DNA of 64,000 nt from Campylorhamphus procurvoides (GCA_013396655.1 WBMV01003281.1:124001-188000); one strand, 5' to 3'. Shown: positions 48,271 through 60,942, counted from the stretch's first letter. Notes: generated by a model not told the origin, from the sequence alone. Numbers and translations: made by a program.

Positions 48271-51200
48271 TCAGAACCCTGTAGAAGTAGCTGAAATAAT
48301 TTTGGTAGTTTTTCAGAGAAAGCAGGCAAAAAGCTGTATTGACAGTTCCAAAGCACAACAATTTCATGCTCACTTCCCTCTAGTTAAGGCACACAAACCA
48401 ACCATACAATACCTGAAACAGGGTGAGAATCAGGTGTGCTTTCCAGAAGAATGCTATCTAACAGTAAAAATTACCTTAAAAATCTATTCAAACAAATTCT
48501 GACAAAAGAATTTTCCTCCCCCAAAATCTTTATAGCATCCTTCACTTAACTATTTAATGACCAATTTCCACTACACCAGATTTCTTTAAAATAATCACTT
48601 TATAAACTGATGCCATGGACTGTAACAGCTAAAACTCAATTTCTGAGAAAAAAAATGTAGTAAGAGCGCTTAATCAGAGACAAAATAAATGCTGAACTGT
48701 AAAGTGAGAACAAGTGGAATATTTTCTTAACAGATAATGGCTGAATATAACATACCATGGCAGTGTCTGGTAGTGGGGCAAAGCAAGTACTAAAGCTACA
48801 GTACTAAAGCAGACTAACATCCATGAAGTCCAAAGACTGAGGTGTTAAGGGTATTAACAACACAATGCCAGATAACAAATTGCTCAATCTTGCATTCTCT
48901 CAGATATACAGTCTTCTTAAGCTTACATGTCTTTGCTTAGCTTTGGGAATAAGTAAGTAACCAAACTTCAATCTCTTATTGTCTTCTCTTTATAAACAGC
49001 ATATGCAGCTCCCTTATGACAGTTCCTCAAGACAAACAGAAAACCAGAAACCGCCATAATCCTGTGCCAAGAAACGTCTTCTGTCATCTGATTTTTCCCT
49101 ACTGCTGAAGCTATCTGCTGTCGACAGAAGAAACAGAACTTCTTCACAAAATTCAAACTTTTAAAATCCAATTAATATCAGCTAATCCAAGTGTAACCAC
49201 ACAGTCACACAATTCCTTGCAAGGAAGATAATATAACTGAATTAAACAGCTCTTCATTAGCACTCCACTATCAGAAACATGGGACCTCAATAAGCCTCAG
49301 AAATAGCCTTATAAAATGAGCCTCTCAGCTTTTACTAAAAAATATTCTCAACAGGTAGGAATAAGATGACTGCCCTGTCAAGTAATAACTGAGCTCCTAA
49401 ATCAATCCAACAATCTGTCACCTTGAACGTTCCCACTGAATAAGTGTTATTCACTCCTAAGCTCTCTTCTACAGCAAGCCAATGAGTTTCCTATAAAACA
49501 AACTAATAGCTATGATTCTGGAGACAGCTCACCCTAATGAGCTCTCCTGGAAAACAGAAGAGTCCAGGAGGTAGACTACTTTACCAGTAAGAAGGTGCAT
49601 TCCTTCCTACACACTGCCCTGACTTATTAAATGTAAGTATGTGCTCCTGCTACTGCACTGAATACGTAACCTAAGCCCTCAGTTTCACCCTTAATACACC
49701 ATCCTGGCAGCTGCAATGTGACACTTTTTGTCCCAGAATCAGAATGTCTGAAGGAACTGCAACTGCATCTTCAGGCCACAGGATCACACAGGCCCACAGG
49801 AGACCATGACCCACTGCTACGTGGTGCATCCATAGCCAGGCTGTTAGGAGGTTTGCCCTCCTCAGAGTGGACAGAAATCATTCTCTAACACTTAGGATTA
49901 TTTTTGTTTTCCTAGCAGAATTAAGATTCTCACTTCCTCACAGTTCAAATCACTTATAACACAATCAAATAAAACAACAACACTTAACAGATTGTACATT
50001 GCTCATTGTGAAACATTTCTCAGCCTCTGTTCATAACGCCTTCTACAGCTCTCTCACGTGCTAGGAAAAAAACCCACTAGAATATTTGATAAAAAAACTA
50101 AACACTAGCAATATTAATTCTTTGAGAAATTCACTTACACAGGAATTTCCAAAAATTGAGGATATAATTTAGTAAAGCACAAGCTACCACAGCTTTATGA
50201 AATGTGGCAATATAAACCAATTATTAGTTGCACTAATAAATGTAATTAATTTTGTAATGAAATGACGCAGTTTTTTCAAACCCAGGATATAAATCTGTGT
50301 CTGGTTCATAACATCAGAACTGTGTTTAGCTGCCTTAAGAAGGGAGCAAGTCTGGAGCACTATAGCTTGCTTCAGATCTGGACTGTACCTGGCCACACCA
50401 CTACACCAGCTCTTCAGAATGCTGGACTGATACAGAGCACATGGTACCAGCAGCACAACAAGCCTTTCTACAGTGGCTTCCTACAGGACATCATGTCATG
50501 TAAACTCTTTATCTTCTTTATCTGTCATGCTTAATGTTTCTAAAGACCCCATAAAGCTCTAGAGTACCTACTGCAGATCATCTGAAAAAACAAAATAAAA
50601 AAATACCTGAAAATTCCCTATGACTGACAAGCAATATGACCTCTGTGAGCAGCAGGAAAATAAGGGGCAACAATAACCTAAGAAAAAACCCAAGGTCAAG
50701 AAATTTTTCTTACAACTGCAACTATAACTTGAGGAAAGCTATGGAAGGGCATTAACACAAATCTAATTATCGCCAACTTGTCTCTAAAGTAGCTCTCTAG
50801 TCACTAAACAAGGAACTCTCTTAACCAACTCAAATGATATTCCTTTTCTTCAGTAAGGAAATAAGAAAACTGCCAAATCCACAGATAAATAAAATCAAAT
50901 TTAAAGTACATTCACACACTTTAACAGATGCTTCCAGAAGTGAATATATTTAGAAACATTACTAACATTTTTTAACACCTCTCATCTTTGAAAGAAAAAT
51001 AAGAAACTAATTGACTTTGTATATTGTATGCTGTGAAAAAAACCCAACACAAGCTGGGTTGTACTGCTCCGCTTTTAGGACAACACAGATGTGGTCCTGA
51101 AAACTTGGTTTCTTCTCATATACACTAAAACAGATGACAGGCTATTTTCACTGTAGCTATACTGAAAAGATCAAGAAATAAGCAAATCCAATGGTAGCTC

Positions 51201-51945
51201 TCATCATGAAAGCAGCTGAAGAAAACTTCTCGAACTATCATTGTCAATGTATTAAGCTGTTACAGATTACATGGCTGATTGAGTAGCTGCAAAGATTATC
51301 GGTAAGACACCTAAAACTCTCATTGAAAAACTAAAATTATGCTATCACTGTGCTATTTTTGTATTGAAAAAAACCTTTGTAACAGGTAAGCTTTTATTTT
51401 TTTGTTGGTCTGCAGTATTTTCAGCTTAGCAGGAAGCCAATAAGGATTTTGGGCTTTTTGCAGCTGGATGATTGCCTCCAAGTTCTGAAAATTACTAATG
51501 GGACAATAAAAGAAAAACTTCAGTGAGAATTTCTGAGGAAGTTGCCTGTAAGGCTTTAATGGGGATGCAGAAACTAGTGTTCCTTTTATAGGAGCTGAAT
51601 ATGTGCTCAGTGAAAAAGGCAATGAAAAATCTCACGTGTGCATAAGGGGTTGAGATGAAGGTATCTGTTGCTTTCACAGGCCCAGCTGTTGGGGGTACAG
51701 TGACTTACACAGCCCAACATAATTCACCCCCATAAAGCGACAGCCCAGGCTCTAAATAGTTACAAGTGATTTGGTAGAAGGCACATCCGTTAATACAGTG
51801 CTACATTTAATTTGAGATGTAGAAGAATAACTGCAAATACTGTGGTTGCATGTATCTTTAATTTGACCTTGCTATGCAAGTAACACTCTTTTCTTTATGA
51901 ATTCATGCTTTTAGAGACTCTGGAACCACAGCTTAACATATATAG

Positions 51946-52011
51946 GATCACAGAATGGTTTGAGTTGGAAGAGACATTAAAGATCACCTCATTCCAAATC
52001 CCTTGCCATGG
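51946..52011 (-). mobile_element. Short CR1 LINE fragment, minus orientation
   Basis: ATCACAGAATGGTTTGAGTT, then AAGATCACCTCATTCC and CCCTTGCCATGG, matching the last ~65 bp of a CR1 3' end in reverse. It is truncated sharply, in the large MIB1 intron. Confidence 0.8.
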
Positions 52012-54857
52012 AAATTAAACAACATGAATTGTGTATTTGCAAAAAATGCATCACAGATTTGAACAATACCCTCATTCCATTCTAGCTACATAAAGCACTT
52101 TTTTCAACACCAGTTACCAGTATTAGATGTAAAAAAAAAAAAAATATTGTTATGATAAAGTCAGCATATGGTATATTATTTATTATCGACCTATATATAA
52201 AATTTCTATTTTAATTCAGCATTTTACTCAGATTTTTTACAGATGTTCATCAGCATTACCTGAGAAGGTGACATACAATACCAGATTTATTTGGAAAATC
52301 TACAAGATAAAAGTACTTGTAAGCAAGATGAAGCTAGCACCTTACTGAATAAATATGATTCCAGATTTAGCACTCTTAACTGCAAAGGCATCCTTCCACC
52401 CTGTTTAAAAAACACATGAAAAAAAACTAGAGAAGATTCTCTGCTACCAACTGCAATTCGATTGCAGAATTATGTAAATAGGGAAGATTGAGGGTTGTGA
52501 GATGGTGGTGGGGTGACTTTGTTTTCTGGCCTTTTGGGGTCTGTTTGTTGGGGGTTTTATAAGAACAGATCTCCAGTGTCAAATATTAGACAGGTGACTT
52601 CACAATCTGCATAAGCACATATAATTTCAATTGCTACTGACACAATCCCATTTTTCTCTGCACTTTAATTCCTGCATTATGTTGGCTCTACAGACACATC
52701 ACTTTCTAGAGAGTGAAACAACCTGCCAGATTCTTGATGTGGCAAGTTTGCTTTCAGACAGATCAATGAGATAATCCAATTTACCCTGCAACTTCACAAT
52801 CACTAGAAGAGATAAGAGCAAGGAAATGATGAAGCCAGAGTTACAGGGAGGGCAGATAGCCCTTTCCAGAAGCAAAGTCTTAGATCAGCATAAACTTAGA
52901 AGCAATCATATCACCAGGAGTTGTAAAGCACTTTCTTTTACAGCTTTCTCTATTCCCCTACCATTCTCTTCCCTCAACTCAGGCTTCCACTGTCTCAGTG
53001 TGATATGGTTTCATAATATATTTTACAGTAATCCTGGCTTGTATTAACACACACACAGTACCCCTCACCCCCACATACTCCTCTCTCCACTGACTCCCTA
53101 AAGCTGCTCACCTGCCTCCTGTTAGATCCTCAGTTGAAGGAACAGATCAGATTTAAAGACAGCTTCCATGGCAAAGTTTTCTTTTAAGGTTATGCAGTCT
53201 GATGTGTATTTTACAACATAACAGAAGCAAAACTACTTTTTGCTAATCCCATTCTTGTCCTCTTACTATCACCTCTACTCAAAAATCCTCCCCCTAAAAG
53301 TGGTCCCAACACAGCATCTAAAAGGTCACTCCTTCCTGCTGGATTCTCATACAGAATAGTACTCCAAGGCTGCTCACTGCAAAGCAAAAAAATATTTGTA
53401 CCAACATAGTGCAAGAAGTAACACAGGAGCAGGACAGTGCTATTTTTGGCAACGATACGACCATAAGTGCACGTCAGCACACAACTTCAAGCCAAATCAG
53501 TTCCCTGATCTGGTTCACACCAATCGCTCTGCAGTACAGAGTGTTACATTGGAAGAACGAAGAAGGAAGTATTTATCCCTCAGGAAGAAATAACAAGGAA
53601 TACATTAATACCTTAGACTGGTATTACTGAGTACGCTGTATCTTGAAATTAGAGTTTAATATTTCCTATCTGACTGATGGCCTAATTGGTAAAAGTTTAA
53701 GTAGACTGTTGCCTTTTTCTTGTCTCTCAGATTTCCAGGCATCTCTTGGTTTTGAAAAATTGATTTCAATATATGTGAAACTAAAGAAACAATGAGGCAT
53801 ATAAATTTACATAGAATTCACAAAAATGTGTTCTGCATTAGCCTAAATCTTTTGCACAACAATTTTTGTCTTCAGTGCATAATTATGAAAACAAAGAGAA
53901 AGGAAAAAATGTGACTTTTATCAGAAAGCTACACTTCAAGAGAAGTTATAGGGTATGCATCTGCCAAACACAGGACAAAATCAACATGAAAAGAGGAAGT
54001 AAAGGAAGTGTAAATACAAGACAGTAGTCTGCTTAGGGCTTTGCAATACACTCTCTACCCTGCAGTACTAAACTTTGTAACTACTAATTACATCAATATT
54101 CATTGAGATGGTATTTCCATTTAATCAGTTTAAATTTAGATTAAAATATTTTCAGCTTTTTCATTCATTCTCCCAAGCAAGTATTTTGCCTGAAAAATAC
54201 AATGTCTTGAAGTATTTGGATTGTTGTTAATAATAAATACTGTTGTATTTAAATGGCTACATTTCAGGTATTCTTTCTGAAAGAAAAAATTGCATATACA
54301 CCCTATGAATGTGAAAATCCCTCTTAATAGTTTGAATGTGTAGTTATCAGGCTTGCCACAAGACAATTTTGTAAACATGAAAGTCAGATTGACGCAATGA
54401 GCTGTTCCCTTGTTTTCTTTTTTAATTCTTTTCTTCTAGGGACATTTCAGTTTTTTCAAAGAATAGTAGCACCCAATTTGAATGTGCATCTGCTTTCTTT
54501 AGAAGTAATTCTATGAATAAGCTTTATAAACAAAATACTATGGGATTATTAAACATAATGGTATGGAATTACATGAATTTACTAATTAAAGTTTTTTTCA
54601 AATAATTTCTAACTTGATTTGAATAAGGAAATTTAGGTCTACCAATGGACACCAACTTCTTTTTTATAAAAAAATTGCACGATTTCCAGTTGGAAACTTA
54701 AGATTGAGGCCGCTCAGATCTCAAGTTAATCGACATGTTGTTAGTCACAGCATTTTTCACTGATCAAGAAACCAGGTTACACAACCTGCTGCGGCAGCAC
54801 AGGATATTTATTGTTCTATATCTGCGTGAAGTCTTTGCCTTGTTACTAGCAAGGCTG

Positions 54858-54892
54858 CCTTTTCCCCCCTCCCTCTTCCCCTCCTCCCCCCT
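54858..54892 (+). repeat. 35-nt pure pyrimidine tract
   Basis: Uninterrupted C/T run (C-rich). The complementary strand has several runs of three or more G and could form a G-quadruplex or triplex. It lies about 260 bp upstream of the candidate microRNA promoter. Confidence 0.85.
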
Positions 54893-55117
54893 ACCCCTGT
54901 TTCTAAGTATAGTGACAGCCTCATCAGGGTTTACTAGTAGCAGCGCAAGCTCAGTGAAAACCTGGGAAATCTAACTGGAAACACGAGAGAGAGCTTTATT
55001 TGGCAGTGCTAAAAAAACATGGGGACAAATGGCTAAGCGGCGGTGGAAGTGCAGGCTGCACAATCAATAGGCAGAGAGCTGGATAGAGGCTCCCTGTGCT
55101 GCCGGATCGACAATCGA

Positions 55118-55231
55118 CAGCTGAGAGACTATTTTTTGCAATGGTTGACTAAATATGGTCAGGGAAGAGAGAGGCACAAGAGAGCCTGTTTGCCTGGGAG
55201 TGCATGTTTCAAATGCTTAGCTGCCTATAAA
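55118..55231 (+). promoter_or_regulatory. Candidate muscle promoter of the mir-1-2/133a-1 primary transcript
   Basis: Within 115 bp on the plus strand lie an E-box CAGCTG (55118-55123), a MEF2-like CTATTTTTTG (55129-55138, one mismatch to YTAWWWWTAR), a CArG-like CTAAATATGG (55149-55158, one mismatch to CCWWWWWWGG) and TATAAA (55226-55231). Transcription from this TATA would start near 55256, about 2.5 kb upstream of mir-1-2. MyoD, MEF2 and SRF are the established activators of miR-1/miR-133 loci. No transcript data are visible, so this is a motif-based inference. Confidence 0.4.
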
Positions 55232-57109
55232 GCCGTAACAGTTTTGCTCGTGCCCTCTAAGTGGGAAATACGGTTAGTGTCTTCTGTAGTGTGTCTGCGG
55301 GAGCCCTGACCTCGCTAGCAGACTTGACCTCTGAAGATGGAAAGTAGCTTCAACACAGACCTGCCTACAGTTAAGCCTGGAAACATAACCTCAAGCAAGA
55401 AAAGATGCAGTGCAATATCTAAGGAACTAGAAGAAACCAATATTTGCTGGGGGAGGGGGGAGACGATCGCTATTTTTTTTTGGTGCCTTTTTAATTTTTT
55501 TTGGAAGCAAGTCCAACTTTTGGGGGCTTGGTTTTGGTTTTTTGTTGGGTTTTTATTTTTCTTTTTTGGCTGTGAATATTTTCATCTGGCAGTGGGCTAA
55601 GTTCACCTTCCCTTGGCTTCCTAACATCTATCCTTGGAGTCTTAACTCTCAGTCCAGCAGACATAAGGTATAATTTCTATACAACATCATCCATATTTTA
55701 GCATTCAAAGAAAGGCAGAAGGTGCCAATTAGGCACCCATCTTCATGCCTTCTTTTTTTTTCTTTTTAAGTTTTATCTATTTAAGGTGGTGAGGTACTGT
55801 ATGCACCGACATTCGCCCCCCCTTGCCTCCCCCTCCCATGTAACGAAGAGCTGATTCAGCGAATAGAGTGAGAGAGCACTCAGGATGAGATGGCTGCTGC
55901 TGATGTGTCTCTAGGTCATTACCTCTCTTCCAACTGCAAATGCTGCATGATACTAAGCTTACAGGTAACACAACATCAGGAGACCTGCATTATTCTGCAC
56001 GTTTAAAGGATGCCTATGACTTTCTGCATGTGTATCTTATTTACTAGAATGTTTTTTTATTGTTATATTAATCCCTCTACTCTGGGAACAGCTTAATTTT
56101 GAGTGTGCTAAAGTATCAAGCATTTGTAGTGTAAAGAGCAGGTTGAAAGAAAACAATGTTAGTCCAAATTTCATAGCAAAAAAGAAAAAACAAACCAAAC
56201 CCCAACTTGCTCGGTAGGCAGAATTCTTTTTAAAGAAGATAAACTAATAAATTGCAATGCCATTAGATGGTTGTTCATTTCCTTGAAATATATTCTTATC
56301 TTCCTATGCACAATTGAAAAAATAACCAACTTTAAAAAGAAAACCTAATAAACAGTGTGGTAGTGCAATGCTGAGTTCTCAAATAGGTCTAAGCAAAATT
56401 TTCAAGGTGCTTTATCTCAGATGCACATGAAAACAACCTACTTAAAAACTAGAATGTGCCTGCTGTGGTTCTAATGCTGCATTGCTGATTCTCCTTGTAG
56501 TCCTGTGCTAGCTACTGCTACACTCTGATTTGCTCTCTATCAGCTGCACTAGGTTTTTGTCATGAGCTGCAGAAATTCTTACTTCCTCTGCTCTCAGCTT
56601 TCCTTATGACTGTTACAGTAACTAATTCTTAAGCTTATTACAAGTTTACCTTCTACTGCTGTAAAGACAAAGTTTACTCCTTACTGTAACCTCAATCAAC
56701 TCCTTAAATACAAATTAAGCAACCATAAGCTATATCTGACAGTCCCTTATAGAAGGCAAAGCCGTACTGTACATCAAAGATTTAACCACAGTTCTAAACC
56801 AAGTCGCACAGAATCTTATGAAATAGGCTTAAACTTGGAGCTTGTTTCTTTAAGTTGTTTGTTTGCTCTGGGTTAATTTTTTAACTTGTCATAAATATTT
56901 CAAGTGTGGGCAAGACTTTGACTGAAGCAGGTGAGTGCCAGTTTTAAAGAACGAGAAAAGCTGCTTGCAGAAGCGTTGAATAGGTATTAGCTTTCACATG
57001 TGACCTTCGGCCTAACAATCCAAATCCTGTCACAGCAGTTAGAGGTTGTTTTCTTAATTCAATGTCATCATCTTTACGATAAGCAGGATCACTGGTGACA
57101 TGTGCTTTT

Positions 57110-57153
57110 GTGTTTGGTTCTTGTTTGGTTAGTTTTTGTTTGGTTGGTTTTGG
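57110..57153. repeat. Imperfect TTGTTTGG minisatellite
   Basis: Four or so imperfect copies of a G/T-only TTGTTTGGTT unit, between the candidate promoter and mir-1-2. Confidence 0.7.
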
Positions 57154-57730
57154 TCTTTTAAACCACTCTGAAATACAGTGTAAATAAGTATAAACCTGCA
57201 AAGAGTTTGAAGAATATAGGATAGCATGCAGAAAGCATGGAAGTGGGATTTGGGGTAAGAAAATAAGTCTGTAACTGTTATTTCAGAAAGTCTGTGCTTC
57301 CCTTCAGGACACTGGATGCAAACTGTACTCCAGCATGAAAATCTGCTAGAAGACCTGGGAGGAAGCTGAAGCTTTTACAGTGGACTACAACTACAGATTC
57401 CAAGAAAAGATGTTGCAAAGCTACCTGAGGTTCAACTCCTCTCCACTTAAACATGGTCACTTAGAACAAACAGCATGAAGCTGAAAAAATATGGAAAAGC
57501 ACCTCTAATACCAATGCCATCCCAAAACAATGAACTATAACCAGCTTTAAGATACTGTGCAGGTAAATTGCATTGAAAAATTCAGTTAGCACAGTAAGTT
57601 TATTTTCTATCATCAGTTAAGGTTGCTCTTTCAAAGAATTATCAGCCTGAGTTTTATCTAGTGACATCAACAAAAAGCAGGAAAATACTTCTCAGGTTCA
57701 TCTGACAGGCAGTCGAGCAACTCTATGTGT

Positions 57731-57815
57731 ACCTGCTCAGAGCACATACTTCTTTATGTACCCATATGAACATACAATGCTATGGAATGTAAAGAAGTAT
57801 GTATTTTTGGCAGGT
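57731..57815 (+). ncRNA. MIR1-2: mir-1-2 precursor hairpin (muscle microRNA miR-1)
   Basis: The 85-nt stretch folds into a hairpin whose ends ACCTGC and GCAGGT pair. The 3' arm, 57783-57804, matches mature miR-1 in full (seed GGAAUGU); the 5' arm, 57744-57765, gives the star strand. The loop contains CCCATATGAACATACAATG, as in the mir-1-2 paralogue. miR-1 is a heart and skeletal muscle microRNA that promotes differentiation (targets known in other species include HAND2 and HDAC4). It lies antisense inside the MIB1 intron upstream of exon 13, as in mammals, which identifies the paralogue. Transcription is probably from a separate plus-strand promoter. Confidence 0.97.
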
Positions 57816-59832
57816 AAGGAACGACCAGTAAGAGGAAACTAAACAGCTGCTGGAAGAAACAGGTTTCCCTCTTGTTTGAATGACATTCATGTGACAAATT
57901 GGCTTGCTAAGGGTCAGCTGGTATTGCCAAAATAACTCATACTTGTTAGCAACAAAACACAAAACATTAAATTAAGTGACTATAAAAGTGGCTAGGAAGA
58001 ATTGTTAACAGCTGATAAGCAGAATATTAGTTGCAAACAGAATTCAAAACAAGGCTAGAAATGTAATCTTGAAATGTACTAATTAAGACTGCAGCATAGC
58101 TGCAAAATTTATTATTATTGGTACTCCTCACTTAATGGATCTTAAAAGTAAACCTAGAAGTCTGATTATCAAAATGCATCTCATAAAAAACAAGCCACTC
58201 TTCTAGTAATCATAGCCTGTTCTGTGCACTTCGGATGGTTGTACTTAAATTTGCATCTACCATAGAATATTTAATCCACAGGTTGCAACTGACACAAGTA
58301 TTAACAGCCAAGAAATTACAGCTGTGATTTAAGAGAAAATAACAGCCAAAATAATTAAGTATAATAACTTCTGCAATTTAACAAGACTTAAGTTAGAATT
58401 TTCTCCAAATCAGCACTTATTATGCTCACTGAGCTCTTCGATAGAAAGTGCAGTGTCAGGTTTAGCACAGAAAGTGACAATACAGAGATTTCTAGGCCAC
58501 AGTTGCTAGTCAGCAGATGAAAACTATTGACAGATTCCTAAATGAAAACACAAATGACAACTACAACCTAAAAGGTAAGTTCTCTTAAACGCTACTTTCA
58601 AATAAGCTGTATTTATTTTAAATTCAAATTTAAGAAAATTGGCCATGAAAATATGATTTAACATCCAGAAAACTGTAAGAACTACATAAGAAATAGTTCT
58701 GCAACAGTTTCAGTTCTAAAAGTTAAAATATAAAATTAAATTATATTAAAAGTAAAATATACTGCAGCATATCATCCATAAGTAAAGACACTCAACATCA
58801 AATTCAGAAACAAAACATGAGGGAAGAACTCCCTGCTCATCAATCCAGCCATTCCTATTCATGACAGCAACCTGCTAAAAGTAGTTATTAAATAGTATAT
58901 GCCCATAATACGCAGGCACGTCTGGCCCAGACTGAAGACTCTAACTGCACTTCCTTGCTTACTTAAATGTCTCAGAGAAAAAAATATAAAACCAAAACAA
59001 ACAAGAAATGTATGATTTTTAGATGGAGAGTATTTTTAAATACTCAAATAATTCTCAAATAGCTAATAATATACATAGCCTGATATTTCTAACATCTGAA
59101 AATACATATTAACCTATATACAAGAAGAAACATTATCTGAACCACTATCTTATCTGCTTAAGAAAGCAAAATATGAGTATTTGTTTTAAAGCTATTTCTC
59201 TTACATGCAGATATTTTGACACAAAAGCTACAGTACCTTAACATCTAAATGAAAACCATTTTTTAATGGGAAACAAATCAAATTGCAGCAGCTATTCTGA
59301 ATAGAGCAATGCTACTGAACTTGATTACGTTCACAGAACCAATTTGGCATTACTAACAGCTTCATTGAGGGGTTAATTGCTAAGCATTTAGTTCTTTTCC
59401 TAAAGAGTTCCTGTGCTCAGCACCAATTGATCTGGCTTTCACTATATAATGAGGCCAATTTTTGTAACAGCTTAAATTTATTTTGAAAGGTTTTGGTAAC
59501 AATTTATCATACTGTGTTCTTTCTTGTATAACATTGCAATGCTATGCCGAAACAAAATGACAGTTCAGAGTGATACAGAAGTTAAAATTATACATTGACA
59601 TTGCTTCCTCCTAGTTCATGTTAGCATATCTCTAAGAATACATATCCAGTCACTCTAAAATGTCACATCCATCACTTAGATCAGCTGTTCAATTTTAACT
59701 GAGCACACGTTGAACTTTGGGCATCTGCTGACACAGTTGTAACTCAAACATTTCAACTGTGTGACTGACAGGGATAACAGATGCTGACATTATCAAATGC
59801 TACACGGCTTTTTTTCCACGGCCGTTTTTTGT

Positions 59833-59976
59833 CCCGATATGGCCAGTACATGAAACTGTATTGCCATCCAAAAGCGCACTTGAGCAGCTGTATCTGTAAA
59901 ACAGTTCCTCTACAACTGGTAAAAATAGAAACTATTTTATAGCCATCTTGATGCTTAAGTCCAAGTGACACACCTG
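59833..59976 (+). promoter_or_regulatory. Candidate intragenic muscle enhancer between mir-1-2 and mir-133a-1
   Basis: The block contains E-boxes CAGCTG (59885-59890), CAACTG (59913-59918) and CACCTG (59971-59976). A MEF2-like GTAAAAATAG (59919-59928, one mismatch) abuts the second E-box. A palindromic AT element CTATTTTATAG (59932-59942) follows, and a weak CArG-like CCCGATATGG is at 59833-59842. In mouse a MEF2-dependent enhancer lies between these two microRNAs; the matching position and motif mix suggest this may be the bird counterpart. Confidence 0.35.
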
Positions 59977-60139
59977 CTATGTTTCTATTAGGATACATAG
60001 TGTTGGGAATATATTTACATAAATCTTCTCACCAGCATCAGACTATCCTTGACACGCTCATAACTAGTGAATGGTTCGAACTAAAGTTGTCCCCTACTTT
60101 CCATTGTAGTCAAAGCTCAGAAAGAATTCAATATATGAA

Positions 60140-60156
60140 GGGGGGGGGGGGGGGGG
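60140..60156. repeat. G17 homopolymer beside an assembly gap
   Basis: Seventeen consecutive G on the plus strand, 15 bases before a run of six N. Such runs commonly break sequencing and assembly, so the local sequence is less reliable. Confidence 0.9.
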
Positions 60157-60171
60157 AAGACTAAGTGGGCC

Positions 60172-60177
60172 NNNNNN
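60172..60177. other. Assembly gap (six N)
   Basis: NNNNNN in the sequence, between mir-1-2 and mir-133a-1. A single ambiguous base also occurs at 25465 in the MIB1 3'UTR. Confidence 1.
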
Positions 60178-60856
60178 ATGTGAGCACTCACAAATGTACT
60201 AAAGACCTTAAATTAGAAGAAATCAGATACCACGTCAGATAATTCTTTAAAGGCTGTATTTTACTGGCATTGAACGTTTTCACATATGCTATCAGAGTTT
60301 AAAAAAGAAAAATCTACCCTGCTATATTATATAATCATTCCTAAAAAGTTAATACTAACCAGAGATATAGCAATGGAACTGAAAGCACTTGACATTTATA
60401 CTTGTGCTAACCAACTACAGCATAAAAGCAGCTGCAAACAGGAACCTGCCAGAAAATGAATGGAGGGGGGGAGAAGGTGGGGAGAAAACTGAAACCTTCT
60501 TCCCCAATGCAGTTTAACAAAAAGAAGTAAGGGAGCTCTATAGGATTAGAAATTTTAAGTCTTCAGTTTCGAATCTACTCTAAAATTTCGTTATTGCAGA
60601 CAGGAAAAAGTTAAAACTGTACCTTTAATTTGATTTGAGACTCATCCAAAGATCCTCAAGGAAATACTCAAGGACAGAACATACCTACACAGGCCTTTCT
60701 GGTATACAGCTTTTCATTTTGCAACCACCAAATTAATGAAAGAGTTAAAAATTTGCATTGACAACAAATTGTGTAACACAGAAGAAAGCCACATGTTCTT
60801 TGTGAACTGTTCATGTGCTTAAAAATGTGCTACTAAATTATAAGCTCCCTGCACTC

Positions 60857-60942
60857 CAATGCTTTGCTAAAGCTGGTAAAATGGAACCAAATCAACTGTT
60901 CAATGGATTTGGTCCCCTTCAACCAGCTGTAGCTATGCATTG
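60857..60942 (+). ncRNA. MIR133A1: mir-133a-1 precursor hairpin (muscle microRNA miR-133a)
   Basis: An 86-nt hairpin with CAATGC pairing with GCATTG at the base. The 3' arm, 60908-60929, matches mature miR-133a (seed UUGGUCC); the 5' arm, 60871-60892, is the passenger strand beginning AGCTGGTAAAATGG. miR-133a is co-transcribed with miR-1 in striated muscle and restrains smooth-muscle and proliferation genes such as SRF (family knowledge). It is about 3.0 kb downstream of mir-1-2 on the same strand, consistent with one primary transcript. Only the terminal loop differs from the mammalian hairpin as I recall it. Confidence 0.97.

Noticed and set aside
49730..49880. Possible further CR1 fragment around CAGAATCAGAATGTC
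   Set aside because: Apart from the first few bases it does not follow the CR1 3' consensus.
51353..51677. Possible processed pseudogene or missing MIB1 exon on the minus strand
   Set aside because: The translation shows no ankyrin, MIB/HERC2 or ZZ features and joins no MIB1 exon in frame.
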